64,000 nt of DNA from Ailurus styani (GCA_002007465.1 LNAC01000768.1:558001-622000); one strand, 5' to 3'; positions 47,003 through 59,720 are shown, counted from the first letter of the stretch. A program made the numbers and translations. The notes: generated by a model from the sequence alone, not told the origin.

Positions 47003-48878
47003 CAAAGCAGATTTTCAAAAGTGACAAAATAAGTACCAACTTTTCAACAGAAACAATGGCAACATCAGACAATACAAAGGTGAGTTAATTGAGGAAAGAA
47101 AATTAACTGTGTCAGTGTGCTAATAATCAAAATACAAGTACCATAGGTATTGTTTATACAGCTTATAAAAGTCACACTTAAAAAATGTATAAAGTAGAAA
47201 GTACAGTGATGATAAAGATACACCATGCAAACACTACCTAATGAAAATATGCAAACATCTGTTATAGAAAAAGTAGCTTTTAAGGCAAAAAGCATTAGTG
47301 ATACCTATACCATAATAAAGTATCATATATTATGCGTTGAAAGAATTTTACATGTATTGCTCAATAACTGAGAAGAAAAATCTATAGGATATAAAAGATA
47401 TGAGAAACAGAATGTAAAAAAAAATGATTTAATTCCCATTTATAGAAGATGGCACCCAACAACTGCGAACAGACATAATTTCCAAGTGCAAATAGGATAT
47501 TTAACAGAACTGATCATATTCTGGGCCAGAAAACAATCTCAGCATGTTTTAAAATGTAACATATTGATTGTGTTTTCTGACCAAAAGGGAATTAAGCTAT
47601 AATCAGTGGTGAAAAGCTCTAGGCAAACCACAATATATTTAGAGATTGAGCTGTAAATGACTCTTTAAAAAAAAATCATAATTGAAATTAGAAAACATTT
47701 TGAAATAAATACAATTTAAAATACTATGTAAAAAATTTGGTTGACTTCTGCTTCAAGCCAGTCATGATGAACTTTTATGAGAATTTGCCTACTCTCTAAA
47801 CAATGAGGAAACTGGACCAAATACATATAAAAAATGGTTTTTATACACTGGACCAAAAGCATCAAAGAAGTGTAATTACTAATAAAAAGGAAACAAAAGA
47901 AGCATAATACCACATGATTTTAAGACTTTATTATAAAGCAACTGAAATGAGAGTGTAATTTTGGTATAAAGGTAGATATATCCATCTATAGAAAGAAAAG
48001 AGCTCAGTAATAGGCACACACAGATGTGGAATTAATTTTTAACAAATTTGGCAAGGTCATTCATTGTGGAAATGATAATGTTTTCAAGAGATTGTGTGGA
48101 AACAATTTTATCCATATGTAAATAAAACAAAAATAAAACTTAAACACATCTGAAATCATACACACAAAATAATAAGATTAAATGGATCAAATACCTAAAG
48201 ATATGAGCTCAGACTATCAAACATCAAGAAAAAATATGAAAAGAAAACCTTTGTACCTTTGGATAAGGCAATGATCTATTAAATAGGCCTCAAAAAGCAT
48301 GACAGAAAAAGATGATAAATGTATTTGTTCAAAATAAAAAAAGTGCCCTTCACAAAGCCAAGCAACACATCCCCCCCACCCATGTGCACACATGAAAAGG
48401 CAAACTAGGAAAAAAGTATTTACAAAATGTATAATCCAGTAATACACTCATATTTAGGATTTACATAGAAGCATTACAACTAAATAATAGGGCAAACTAT
48501 CCAGAATAAATTAGAAGTTTGAACAGCTACTTTACCAGTAAAGATATGTAAATAGCAACTAAACACGGAAAAATTTGTTCAATACCACTGGTCCTTAGGG
48601 AAAGTCAAATTAAAATGACCATGAGACATGATTATATATCCACTAAAAGAGCTAAAAATTAGAAGCAGAGACAAAACCAAGTGTTGGAGAAGCTGCAGAA
48701 TCACTGGAATTCTCTTATATTGATAATTGAATGCAAAGCATCACAACCAGTTTAAGAAGTAGCTTTTCAGTGTCTTTGAAAGCTAAAAATACATTCACTA
48801 TAGAACTCAGCAAGTCATATCTTACATATTTACCAGAGAGATGTGAAAACCTATGCTCATGCAAAGATTTGTACTCCA

Positions 48879-49066
48879 GGGGTGCCTCAACGGCTCTGTT
48901 GATTAACTGTCTGCCTTAGGCTGGGGTCATGATCTCAGGGTCCTGGGATTGAGCCCCCCCTCCCCTGCTTAGCAGGGAGTCTGCTTCTTCCACTCCCCCT
49001 GCTGCGCCCCCCTTCCCCGATCGTGTGTGCGCGCTCTCTCTCTCTAATAAATAAAATCTTTAAAAA
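48879..49066 (+). mobile_element. CAN-type SINE, diverged, inside L1
   Basis: Head GGGGTGCCTCAACGGCTCTG, several C runs near 48955-48970 and 49005-49020, CT run and AAATAAATAAAATC tail. Confidence 0.85.
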
Positions 49067-49479
49067 TAAAAATTAAAGGAATATACTTACATAAAAGTAT
49101 AAAGGAATAAACTTACACACTTGGAAACAATGCCCAATGACTGATTTTCAGCAAGCTTATGCTAAGGGAAACAATCTAGATAAAAATTACATACTGCATG
49201 AGGAGGATTCCACATATGAAATTCTCAAAGAACAACTCTACAGTAGTAGAAAAAAGATAAACCATTGTCAGAACAGAGGGAGCAGAAAGAGAGTGACTAA
49301 AAAAGGAATGAGGGAACTTTTTAGAAAATGGAAATATTCTAAATGAGTTTTTGGTGGTGTGGTTACATGATTGTATTCATTTTTTAAGGATCTTCAAACA
49401 GCATATTTTAATTTATTGCATATAAATTATTCCCCAATAAGACATATTTTAAATTGTAAAAACAAACAGAAACTTCTTC

Positions 49480-50870
49480 ACATACAGAACTTGCTGAGAA
49501 GAAAATCCATCACCCTAAGTGGAAAGAAAGGCTCCAAGTCAATGAGCTAAGCCTCCATCTCAATGAACAAGTAAAAGAAGAGCAAATGCAAATATAACTA
49601 GAGGAAGAAAGGACAAAGTAAAGAGCTAACATAAATGAAAGAGAAACAAATATAAAATTGAGAAAATGAAAAAGCCAAAAGTTGTTTGTTTGAAAAAGAC
49701 TCTGAGAAACTGGTGAATCCCTTAGTCAGAATGAAGGAAGACAGAAGTGAGAAGATAAAATAACCAACATCCAGAATGAAAAGGACACTCACTACACAGC
49801 CTGCATATGTAATAATTCATAGAGTGTATTTTAAACACTATTTCAGGCTTAACTTGAAATTTAAGCAAATTATACAAATCCCTGGAAAATCACATCATGT
49901 AATACTGACATAAAAAGCAATACAAAATCTATAAAATTGTAAGAAAATCTATAATTTAAAAAACGTTTAATAAGAAATGTCAGACTCATAGTTTTCAGGG
50001 GTTCTTCCAAACATCTGAAGGAATATATTACACAAACTCAATACAAAAGGTGTAAAACTCCAGAATAACCTCAATAGCAAAATCTGAAAATAACATTATT
50101 AAAAGGAAAATTATAAGTGACTATAGCTCCTTTTTTTTTTAAATTTTTTTTTAAAGATTTTATTTATTTATTCAACAGAGAGAGAGATCGCAAGTAGGCA
50201 GAGAGGCAGGCAGAGGGAGAGGAGGAAGCAGGCTCCCTGCGGAGCAGAGAGCCCGATGCGGGCCTCGATCCCAGGACCCTGAGATCATGACCCAAGCCGA
50301 AGGCAGAGGCTTTAACCCACTGAGCCACCCAGGCGCCCTGACTATAGTTCCTTAATTGATGCCAACTTGTTTAAAAACTTATTTGCAGAAAAAACTAAGC
50401 AAATGTAAAAAATATAATTTTAGAAGTCTAAACTGGATATATATTCCAGGAATGCAAGATTAATATAGCACTGAAAAATCTATTTACTCTTTTACATCCT
50501 TAAAGTAGGACAAAAATATGTAATTATTTCAATATATTTAGTAAACCTATTTTTGACAAAAAGAATTTGTAGAAAACTAAAAACCGAATTTAAGAAGTCT
50601 TTACCTAATAAATGTAATCAATAAATATTGAAAATTTATCCACATTTTGAAGTCAAAATGTGACAAAGACACTTGCCACTATTGTTTCTATTAAGAATTA
50701 TACAGGAGGCAAAAAAGGAAGAGTAAAAAATGAGGGAATTAAGTAAATAAAAATAAAAATGTTAAAAAGAGAAAATTAAAATATCCTATATATATAAATT
50801 GCATAGAGTCTAAAATAACATGCAGATGAACTATTATAATTAATAATTTTTGAGGTCAACAATTAAGTTA
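49480..50870 (+). mobile_element. second old L1 fragment (ORF2 middle part)
   Basis: AAATGAAAAAGCCAAAAGTT and TTGTTTGAAAAAGACTCTGA, then TATTCCAGGAATGCAAGATT and ACACTTGCCACTATTGTTTC follow the L1 ORF2 order. Decayed; a SINE interrupts it at 50133-50338. Confidence 0.65.
50133..50338 (-). mobile_element. CAN-type SINE, young, inside L1
   Basis: Near-consensus minus-strand copy. Duplication GACTATAGCTCCTT (left) and GACTATAGTTCCTT (right). Confidence 0.95.
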
Positions 50871-52234
50871 AAATATATATAATCATTTCTCTGTGTACCA
50901 AAAAATAATTTTTACTGGAAGTTTTAAAATCACGTCTTTTCATAAGCATGGAAATCAAACACTGGGATCTCAGGTTTCCAGTTCTGCAACATAAGGAAGC
51001 TTGAAAGTTGCCACTCTTCCTAACCACAAATAAAAAGCTGAACTTGTCAAACAATCAACAACTCTTGGATCTGTAAGACAGAAGAGGACACAAGGCAAAC
51101 CACTGTCCCCAAGACTGGAGAGACAAACGGAATCATCTACTTGTGACTTAAGGAGCAGAGTGGAAACTGCCTCAGGACCCGGTGCCAAGGTCAGGAAACC
51201 TGAACTGTAACTGATTAATTGCTGAAGGTTCAGTGTCGACAAGTTCAAAACTCCAGGGGGATCCAGTCACAAATCATAAAATCATGAGGTTTGCCCTCTG
51301 GGGGTCCACCAGGTTTCCAAAGTAAATAGAGGAGAAAGAAATCTCCAAATTCAGGAGGCGGGTAGGGGAAAGGAACTATTTTTAAATACAAGGGAACATT
51401 CTGTTCTTAACAAGCCCTGCCCTCAGGGGAAACTAGTTCACCAAAGCCTGAACCTGCTGAGGTATCATCAGAGACTAACTGCCTTGGGGGAAGGGAAAAA
51501 CCCAACTCCAGCCCACTCTAGTCTTCCTATCCCACCCAAGGAGGGACAAAACAAAACAAAACTAAGAAACAGTTGTTCATAGTCCAGAAACATGGCTCAC
51601 TAAAACACTGAGACCTAATCATAGAATAGAACATTTCTTCACCTCCCCCCAACTGACCACCACCTTACTAAAGACCTATTAACAGCACTTCCTTTTACCT
51701 AGTACATCATATCCACACACAGTAAAAGGCAGGGGGGAAAAAAAGACCATTTGAAGAGACAAAGCAAGCATCAAAACCAAACATGACAGAGATGCTGGAA
51801 TTTGTCAGACTAGAAATTTAAAATAACTGTGATTAATATGCTAAGGGCTCTAAAGTATAAAGTAGATAGCAGGCAAGAACAGAAGGCAATGCAAGCATAG
51901 ATATAGAAAGCCTCAGGAAAAAAAACAAAAAGAAATGCTAGAGATAAAAAGCACTGTAACAGAAATGAATACTTTTGATGGGCTTATTAGTAGACAGGAT
52001 ACAACTGAGAAAAATCTCTAAGCTAGAGGAAAAGCCTTGAAGACTTTAAAGCAAAGAGAATAAATATTGAGAAAAACAGAATAGAATATCCAAGGACTGT
52101 GGGAATACAAGAAGGAAAAGAGAGAAGGGAACAAAAGAAATACTTGAAACAATGATGATGATAAATTCCCCCAAATTAATGTCAGCTACCAAACTACAGA
52201 TTCAAGAAACTAGGAGAATGTCACGGAGGATAAT

Positions 52235-52246
52235 GGGGGGGGGGGG
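52235..52246. repeat. G homopolymer run
   Basis: Twelve or so consecutive G residues followed by CCC. Likely length-variable and error-prone in sequencing. Confidence 0.9.
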
Positions 52247-52455
52247 CCCACACGTGCTACACCCAGGCCTATCATTTTCAAACTACAGGAAATCAAAGAT
52301 AAAATTCTGAAAGAAGTCAGAGGGGGGAAAAAATTAAAAAACAAAACAAAAACAAAAACAACCTCCACCTTACCTATAGAAAAATAAAGATAAGAATTAA
52401 GTCCCACTTCTCTTCAGAAACCATGTAGGCAAGAAGAGCTTGCAGTGAAATGTTT

Positions 52456-52670
52456 ACTGGGTGGCTCAGTCTGTTATGCATCTGAGTCTTGATTTTGGCT
52501 CAGATCCTGATCTCAGGATTGTGAGATCCAGCCCAGGTGGTGCTCCTCACTCACTGCAGAGTCTGCTTAAGATTCTCTCCCTTGCCCTCTGCTCCTCCCC
52601 TACTCCCTTGCATGGGTGGGCACATGTGCTCTCTTTCTTTCTATAAAAAGAAATAAATAAAAATAAAGTG
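52456..52670 (+). mobile_element. CAN-type SINE, 5'-truncated
   Basis: Begins at CTGGGTGGCTCAGTCTGTTA, so the first bases of the head are missing. The tail is AAATAAATAAAAATAAA. Confidence 0.85.
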
Positions 52671-52819
52671 TTGAGAGGGGAAAAAGTCACCAATTTAGAA
52701 ATCTGTACCTCGGAAATTATCCTTCAAAAGTGAAGAAGAAATAGAGACTTGCTCAGAAAAATAAAAACTGAGGGATTTTTGGCCAACAGACCTGCCTTGC
52801 AAGAAATATTAAAAGAGGC

Positions 52820-53271
52820 AGACCACCTCCTAGACATTTCCTGTCAGTAACAGAATCACCGTGATTCTTCAGAGGCTCTTCAGGTTCTCCTCTCTCATTC
52901 GGACTGCAGTCTCAGTTTATTTGAGGAGGAACATTAGTGTTACAGCAGTGACACTTAATAAGGAACTTGATCCTGTACAGAAACTCTTCCTGGACAAGAT
53001 TAGGGAATACAAAAGTAAGCGACAGGCATCTGGAGAACCCAATGAGACTGGCCCAGAGAACCAGCAAGACCTAGACAGGGAACTTCTTGAGCAAATGTAT
53101 GGTAAAGCAGATAGGAATATGTTCCTCGACCTCAAATTTGAAGATCCTAAATTTGAAGTCATCAAAAAACCCCAGACCTGAAGAAATAATGTAAAATTTA
53201 TTTGGCAATTTGTCCTAGATTAGTTGTACAACTGGATCAGAATAAACATACATTCCCCAACTGTCAAAAAA
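52820..53271 (+). pseudogene. ATP5PF-ps: ATP5PF processed retrocopy, open frame but start codon lost
   Basis: ATP5PF (coupling factor 6) is a peripheral-stalk subunit of mitochondrial ATP synthase. The frame 52861-53181 gives 106 residues that match the whole precursor (mammalian length about 108): a mitochondrial targeting segment at about residues 1-32 (MILQRLFRFSS-type start, rich in R and S), then the mature protein beginning near NKELDPVQKLF and ending FEDPKFEVIKKP. No introns are present, and the 3' UTR with AATAAA at 53241-53246 and a short A run near 53266 follow, so this is an mRNA-derived copy. The start is GTG at 52861, not ATG. TAG at 52831-52833 is in frame upstream, and the next in-frame ATG is codon 79 (53095), so the full protein cannot start normally. 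Two codons are missing near residue 77. It is otherwise unbroken, which suggests a fairly recent copy. Confidence 0.9.
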
Positions 53272-53284
53272 TATTAAATATAAC

Positions 53285-55836
53285 TTTTATTCATTTTTTA
53301 ACTTAAATTCAACTAATTAACATATAATGTATTATTGGTTTCAGAGGTACAGGTCTGTGATTCATCAGTCTTATATAACACCCAGTGCTCATTACCCCAC
53401 ATGCTCTCCTTAATGTCCATCACCCAGGTAGCCCATCCTGGTTGCTGGAGGGGAAGGGAGTGCAACCTCCAGCAACCCTGTTTGTTTCCTACGATTAAGA
53501 ATCTCTTATGGTTTGTCTCCCTCATTGGTTTCATCTTATTTTATTTTTTTCCTCTCTTCCCCTTTGGCCCTGTTTTGTTTCTTAAATTCCATGTATCAGT
53601 GAGATTATATGATAATTGTCTTTCTCTGATTGACTTATTTTGCTTAGCATAATACCCTCTAGTCCCATGCACATTGTTGCAAATGGCAAGATTTCATTTT
53701 TTTAATGGATGAGTAATATTCCATTGTACATATATACCATATCTTCCCTATCCATTAATCTACTGATGGACATCTGGGCTCTTTCTATAGTTCGGCTATT
53801 GTGAACATCGCTGCTATAAACATCTGAGGTGCCCCTTCAGATCACTACATTTGTATCTTTGGGGTAAATACCCAGTAGTGCAATTGCTGGGATGTAGGCT
53901 AGCTCTATTTTCAACTTTTTGAGAAATCTCCATACTGTTTCTAGAATGGCTACACCAGCTTGCATTCCCACCAACAGTGTAGGAGGGTTCCCCTTTCTCC
54001 ACGTCCTTGCCAATATCTGCCGTTTCCTGACTTGTTAATTTTAGCCATTCTGACTGGTGTTAGGTGGTATCTCATTGTGGTTTTGATTTGTATTTCCTTG
54101 ATGCCAAGTGATGTGGGCCATTTTTTTCATTTGTCTGTTGGCCATTTGGATGTCTTCTTTGCAGAAATGTCTGTTCTTGTCTTCTGCCTATTTCTTAAAT
54201 GGATTATTTGTTCTTTGGGTGTTGAGTTTGATATGTTCTTTATAGATTTTGTATACTAGCCCTTTATCTGATAAGACATTTGTAAATATCTTCTCCAATT
54301 CTGTCTGTTGTCTTTTGGTCTTGTCAACTGTTTCCGTTGCTGTGCAAAAGCTTTTGATCTTAATGAAGTCCCAATAGTTCATTTTTGCCCCTGCTTCCCT
54401 TGCCTTTGGTGATGTTCCTAGGAAGAAGTTGCTGCAGCTGAGGTCGAAGAGGTTGCTGCCTATGTTCTCCTCAAGGATTTTGATGGATTCCTGTCTCACA
54501 CTGAGGTCTTTCAACCATTTTGAGTCTATTTTTGTGTATGGTATAAGGAAATGGTCCAGTTTCATTCTTCTGCATGTGGCTGTCCAATCTTCCCAACACC
54601 ATTTATTGAAGAAACTGTCTTTTTTCCATTGGATATTCTTTCCTGCTTTGTCAAAAATTAGTTGACCACAGAGTTGAAAGTCCATTTCTGGGCTCTCTAT
54701 TCTGTTGCATTGATAGATGTCTCTGTTTTTATGCCAGTACCTTACTGACTTGATGATTACAGCTTTGTAATAGAGCTTGAAGTCTGGAATTGTGATGCCT
54801 ATAGTTTTGGTTTTCTTTTTCAGCATTCCTTTTGCTATTTGTGGTCTCTTCTTGTTCCATACAAATTTTAGGATTATTTGTTCCAGCTCTGTGAAAAAAG
54901 TTGATGATATTTTGACTGGGAGTACACTGAATGTGTAGATTGCTCTAGGTAGCATAGACATTTTAACAATATTCGTTCTTCTAATTCATGAACATGGAAC
55001 ATTTTTCCATTTCTTTCATGAGTGTTCTATACTTTTCTGAGTACAAATCCCTTGCCTCTTCGGTTCGGTTTATTCCTAGATATCTTACGGTTTTGGGTGC
55101 AACTGTAAATGGAATAGACTTCTTAATTTCTCTTTCTTCTCTCTCATTTTATTATTAAAAAATTATTACTATATTCTATAGTATATAGAAATGCAACTGA
55201 TTTCTGTGCATTGACTTTATATCCTGTCACTTTGCTGAATTCCTGTATTGTTGGGGTTAATGTAGACAATGAACTCAGCCATAACATCTGGCTTGCTAAA
55301 ATGTAACACAGAGGCTGCAGAGGGCAAAGGAAGGTTTTGGAGAAGGGCATGGGCCTTTGGAATGCTGAGGCCTAAGTGACCACTCTGCCATTGGAATGCA
55401 GCTGGGAGTTGCCTTATGGAAGCTTTCTTAGCCCAAACGGCCACCCTGTGATCTAAGAGATGTATGCATTGCCCATTAGGCTACCAGGCAGATTAGCATA
55501 TCATATCTTTCCAGTAAACAGATCCTCCCAGTTTCAGTAAGACCACTTGTCACACATCCTGTGCTTGAGAAACAGTGATAAGGATCTGTGATTATTCTGA
55601 AGGACCAACAAAAGTGGGAACAAAGAAGAGCAAAAGTTCTTCGCCTCTGAGCATTGACCCCCTTGCCTCCTCCTCTCTTTTACAGGAAATTTTGGAGTCA
55701 TCTTTCATCCGTTGGTACAGGGATTGCTGGCCATTCCCAGACCTGTAGGAGTTCTAGAAATTTTAGGGTAGAGACTTTATGTTTTCCACATAGATTATCG
55801 CATCATCTGTAAAGAGTGACTTCTTTAGAGAGAAGG
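53285..55836 (-). mobile_element. carnivoran L1, ORF2 C-terminal part and 3' UTR, split by an insertion
   Basis: The 3' UTR (53285-54180) has the landmarks seen at the start of the window. The frame 54961-54188 is 257 residues of ORF2 C-terminal region with no stop (blocks [37 protein letters not shown]). Upstream ORF2 sequence is found to about 55247 (block GYKVNAQKSVAFLYT) and resumes at 55748-55836, so an insertion of 494 bp separates the two parts. The 5' end is truncated within ORF2 in the reverse transcriptase region. There are few disruptions, so this is among the youngest L1 copies here, but it cannot be active. Confidence 0.9.
55248..55741. mobile_element. candidate solo LTR (retrovirus-like) inside the L1
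   Basis: L1 ORF2 sequence is continuous on either side once these 494 bases are removed. CCTGTA is present at 55242-55247 and 55742-55747, a 6-bp target duplication of the size made by class II (betaretrovirus-like) integrases. The left edge TTGTTGGGGTTAATG and the right edge CATTCCCAGA are imperfect inverted repeats. The interior is more GC-balanced and has no long frame. I see no clear polyadenylation signal and the end is not the canonical CA, so the class is uncertain. It contains no viral gene. Confidence 0.5.
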
Positions 55837-55849
55837 AAAATAATATTGG

Positions 55850-57570
55850 TCAGAAACTTGGATCTACATAAACTAAGGAAGAGCAACAAAAAAGGAATAA
55901 ATAAAATCTTTTATTTTTGTTTTAGTCATATTTACTTATTATTTATTTACTTAGAGAGAGGGAATGTGAGCAGAGGGAGAGAATCATAAGCAGGCTCCAT
56001 GCACAGAGTGGGGTTCAATCTCATGACCCTGAGATCATGAGCTGAGCTGAAAATAGTAGCAGCAAATACACAATACTTAAAAATAAGCCTTCCATATATG
56101 TATAAGACCTATATACTGCAAACTATAAACACTGCTGGGAAAAATAATGAAGATCTAAATAAATAGAGAGGTGTACTGTGTTAATGTATTAGAAGACAGT
56201 ATATTGTTAAGATGTTAGTTATCCCCAAATTGATCCAGACTCAATTCAATTCCAATCAAAATCTTGTAGGTTTTCTTTTTTAAATAAATTTGGCAAGCTT
56301 TTTCCAAAATTCACATAGAAATGGAAGGATTCAGAATAGCCAAATTTCCATATTTATAGTCAGTTGATTTTTGACAGTGAGGCATAGTTAATTCACTGAA
56401 GAAACAATAATATTTTCAACACATAATACTGGAAAATTAAATTCCCATATGTAAATAAAATCCAATATCAATTGCAAAAAATATATCATGACCCATATTT
56501 TGAAACAAAAGTAACTCAAAATGTATTATAGTTCTAAATTTAAATTTAGACCTTTAAAATCTCTAAAATATATATATATGTTTATATGTATTTATATAAA
56601 ATAATCTTTGTGACTTTAAGGTAAGGAAATATTTATTAGATCCCAAATAAATAAAAGATCCACTTTAAAAAATGAAAAAATGGACTTGATCAAAATTAAG
56701 AACTATGTCTCCTTTAAAGACAACATTAAATAGTTGAAAACATCAGCTGCAGACTAGAAGAAAATACTTGCAAATTACATTTCTGATAAAAGGCTTATAG
56801 CCATAATACATAAAGACAACTTAAAACTTAAATTTTAAATATCCTTTAACTTAAGAAATAAAACAAAGGCTCAATTTAAAAAGTTTTAAAAATGAACAGA
56901 TAATTCAGTGAAAAAAATATGTAGATGACAAAGAAGCACATAAAAGTATGTTCAATATCATTAGTCATTAGTGAAAAGAAAATTAAAATCTCAATGAGAA
57001 AACACTGCAAGTCTATTAGAATGTAAAAATTGTCAAGTGTTACCAAGCATGTGGAATAACTGACTCTTATGTACTGCTTGTCCAGATATAAAATTGTAAA
57101 ACCAATTATTGAACATGTTGATAATTTATCAAAAGTTAAAAAGATGTCTGTCATTGACTTAGTCATTCCACTTCTAAGTATAAAACAGAATGAAACTATA
57201 TCTATGAATTGTATATGTCTATACAATTATTGCTTATTTATTTTACGTATTTGTTTTTACTCCAAAAAGAAAACTAAAATACCATATATAATGTATGATT
57301 TATTATTTCACTTCCATGAAATTTTAGAAAATGCAAACTAATAACAGGTTGCCCAGAACAGGGGAAAGAGGATGATAATGGGAGAGTTAAAATGTGGAGC
57401 GGTGAGGCACCTTGTGGACTGATGGATGTGTTCATTCTTTTGTTATTTATTTTTGTCTTAATTTCCTGGTTGTACATATACATAGATATTTATCAAAATG
57501 TGTGATTTTCATACTGAAGTTTATTGTAGGTTCATTATACCACAGTAGACCTTTAAGATGTATCAATATT
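55850..57570 (+). mobile_element. old L1 (L1ME-type), ORF2 3' part and 3' UTR
   Basis: GGATCTACATAAACTAAGGA starts it. Then TATACTGCAAACTATAAACA, CAAATTGATCCAGACTCAAT, TGCAAATTACATTTCTGATA and a 3' UTR (TGGTTGTACATATACATAGA near 57470). Strongly decayed. A SINE interrupts it at 55905-56065. Confidence 0.7.
55905..56065 (-). mobile_element. old CAN-type SINE inside L1
   Basis: Diverged minus-strand copy: TTATTTACTTAGAGAGAGGG, AGCAGGCTCCATGCACAGAG, CATGACCCTGAGATCATGAG. Confidence 0.75.
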
Positions 57571-57787
57571 AAAAAAATATTTTACTATCTTTATTATTTT
57601 TCACTAATTTTATAAATGAATTATAAAAAAAATAAAACATATTGACTTCCTAAATTTCACACAGTAAGAGATTCTAGGGTATCAAATTCTTATTTTTCAT
57701 CATTTGCAATTTTACTTTTATGAAACTTTTGGTAAAACTCTTTTCTTCTTTGAAAATCACTTAATATTTAATGAACAATATGGTATT

Positions 57788-58390
57788 AAAGACTGAATGT
57801 TTATGTTTCCCCCCCCCAAAAAAAATTTGTATTTGAGACCCTCTGCCCCACATGATGGTATTAGGAGATGAAAGCTTTGAGAATCAATTAGGATTTTTTT
57901 TTAAGATTTATTTATTTATTTATTTGACAGACAGAGAGAGAGAGATTACAAGTAGGCAGAGAGGCAGGCAGAGAGAGAAGGGGAAGCAGACTCCCTCCCA
58001 AGCAGAGAGCCCAGTGTGGGGCTCTCGATGTGGGGCTCGATCCCAGGACCCTGAGATCATGATCTGAGCTGAAGGCAGAGGCTTTAACCCACTGAGCCAG
58101 CCAGGCGCCCCAATTCGGATTAAGTAAGATCTTCAGGGTGGAGTCCTCATGAAGGGGAAGAGTACCCTCAGTAAGAATGATGAGAGAGCTTGCTCCCTCT
58201 CTCTGCTCTCTGCCACGTGAGGATACATGGAGAGAAACTGGCATTCTACCACCTACAAGAGTGCTCACCCAACCATGCTGGCACCGTGATCTTGGATGTC
58301 CAACTTCCAGAACCGTAAGAATACACATTTCTGTTGCTTAAAAGCTATCTAGTCTATGATATTTTTGTTATAGAAGCCCAAGCGTAAACA
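57788..58390 (+). mobile_element. MaLR-type LTR (MLT1-like), split by a SINE
   Basis: Left part: AAGACTGAATGTTTATGTTT, a C9-A8 run, GAGACCCTCTGCCCCACATG. Right part after the SINE: GGGTGGAGTCCTCATGAAGG, GAGAGAGCTTGCTCCCTCTC, TGCCACGTGAGGATACATGG, CCAACTTCCAGAACCGTAAG and TTTTGTTATAGAAGCCCAAG. The order matches MLT1/MST LTRs. It is an old non-coding remnant. Confidence 0.7.
57896..58110 (-). mobile_element. CAN-type SINE inside the MaLR LTR
   Basis: Minus-strand copy with a short internal repeat (GTGTGGGGCTC / GATGTGGGGCTC near 58012-58037). Duplication CAATTAGGATT at 57885-57895 and CAATTCGGATT at 58111-58121. Confidence 0.95.
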
Positions 58391-59490
58391 TGTAATACAC
58401 ACTTTTAAACCATGCTTCCAAATTACTCATTTATACTGCTCTGTTTCCCCTTTTATGTTCCTTTTGAAATTTCTATTTTGTACTTTGTTCTCTATTCATT
58501 TCAATATATTTTTAGATTTCATAATTACAATTTAATTATATTGTATTTGTAACAGCAGATTTCAGTATACTTAGTAAGAAATGTAGTTGAACAGTTTTTC
58601 ACAATTGCAATATTCCTCATAACTAGATCAAATCATTCCAAATATAGTCTTCTTTAATAGGTACCCATTGTTAATTTTATCTTCATTACATGGCCACATG
58701 CCCTCAACCTCTTTCAGTGTATTTAATTCATTTTCCTGTTCTAGTGCCTGGAAATAATTCAGAAAGTATTCACAGTTTCTCTATCATTCTAAATGATGTC
58801 TCTTCAAAATTTGACCAGTATAATGCCTATTATGCACAATGTGTTTATAGAAAATGCATCTCATATGCACAATCAGAGCTACTTTACATTTAAATCTACT
58901 ATGTAGAAGTTTAAGATAATATCTTTTCCCCCAAATAATCAGTATTGCGAAGTTGTCACATATTATCTAACTCTGTATGTTAAAGAGATTATTTTGTATT
59001 GAGTTATTATTGGAAATCTCACAAAACTGTATCAGTTTTTTTCTATGAACAGTTTGGAGTAATAAATGAGACAGATTTGTCACGTTTTAAATATCAAAAC
59101 AATATTGTTATATTTTAAGCACTAATATTTAAAGTGCTTCTAATGTATTTTAGAAAAAAATAAAATTTATATACTCCCTTAAATAATATTTTTAATAAGG
59201 CAATTAAAATGACCTTATCACTATCAGAAAAATAATTATATATAATATAATCATATATAAATATATTTATATAATTAATAAGTATATAATATACTTTAGT
59301 ATAGATAATATAAGTATATTAATTATATAAATATATTTATATATAATAATAATTATATAATATAATTATGCGATATTAAAAACTGTTAATATTTTGGATT
59401 ATGTTCTCTCAGGATCACTTCTACCTGTGTGGAACACTTCCCCACACCAAACTCATAGAAATATAATGAAATGTCTTCTGTTTTGATATC
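58391..59490. other. very AT-rich unique DNA with an ATATA tract
   Basis: Nothing recognised except the low-complexity TATAAT/ATATTTA tract at about 59225-59375. The 67-codon frame at 58690-58893 shows no domain. Confidence 0.5.
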
Positions 59491-59492
59491 TT

Positions 59493-59720
59493 TCATTAAT
59501 TTTTTTATTTTGTTTTTTTAAAGATTTATTTACTTATTTTAGGGAGGTTTGAAGGAGGGTTAGCAGCAGAGAGAGAGAGAAAGAAAGAGAGAGAATCGTC
59601 AAGCAGATTCCCCACTGAGCGTGGAGCCTGAGGCAGGGCTCAATCTCAGGACCCTGAGAGCATGACCTGAGCCTAAATCAAGAGCTGGCCACTCAACCAA
59701 CTGAGCCACCCAGGTGCCCC
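59493..59720 (-). mobile_element. CAN-type SINE, older subfamily
   Basis: Minus-strand copy. Perfect duplication TTGATATCTTT at 59482-59492 and 59721-59731. Confidence 0.95.

Larger units (their letters stand above)
46300..49465 (+). mobile_element. old L1 (L1M/L1ME-type), near full span but heavily decayed
   Basis: ORF-region landmarks (ATTCAAGGAAATTAAAAACT near 46500; AACAGAACTGATCATATTCT near 47500; AAACACGGAAAAATTTGTTC near 48565) lead to a 3' UTR around GTGTGGTTACATGATTGTAT (49360). SINEs interrupt it at 46651-47002 and 48879-49066. No usable frame remains. Confidence 0.7.
50940..52819 (+). mobile_element. old L1/HAL1-like fragment (leader and ORF1 region)
   Basis: AGGAAGCTTGAAAGTTGCCA near 50995, a GC-richer middle, then AAAAATGAATACT-like ORF1-region sequence (ATGATGATAAATTCCCCCAA near 52155) and ACAGACCTGCCTTGCAAGAA at 52786. 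This is the same landmark set as in the L1 at 30-34 kb. No intact frame. A G12 run is at 52235-52246 and a SINE at 52456-52670. Confidence 0.6.

Noticed and set aside
54188..54961. 257-residue open frame as a host gene
   Set aside because: All blocks are L1 ORF2 C-terminal sequence and it joins the L1 3' UTR directly.
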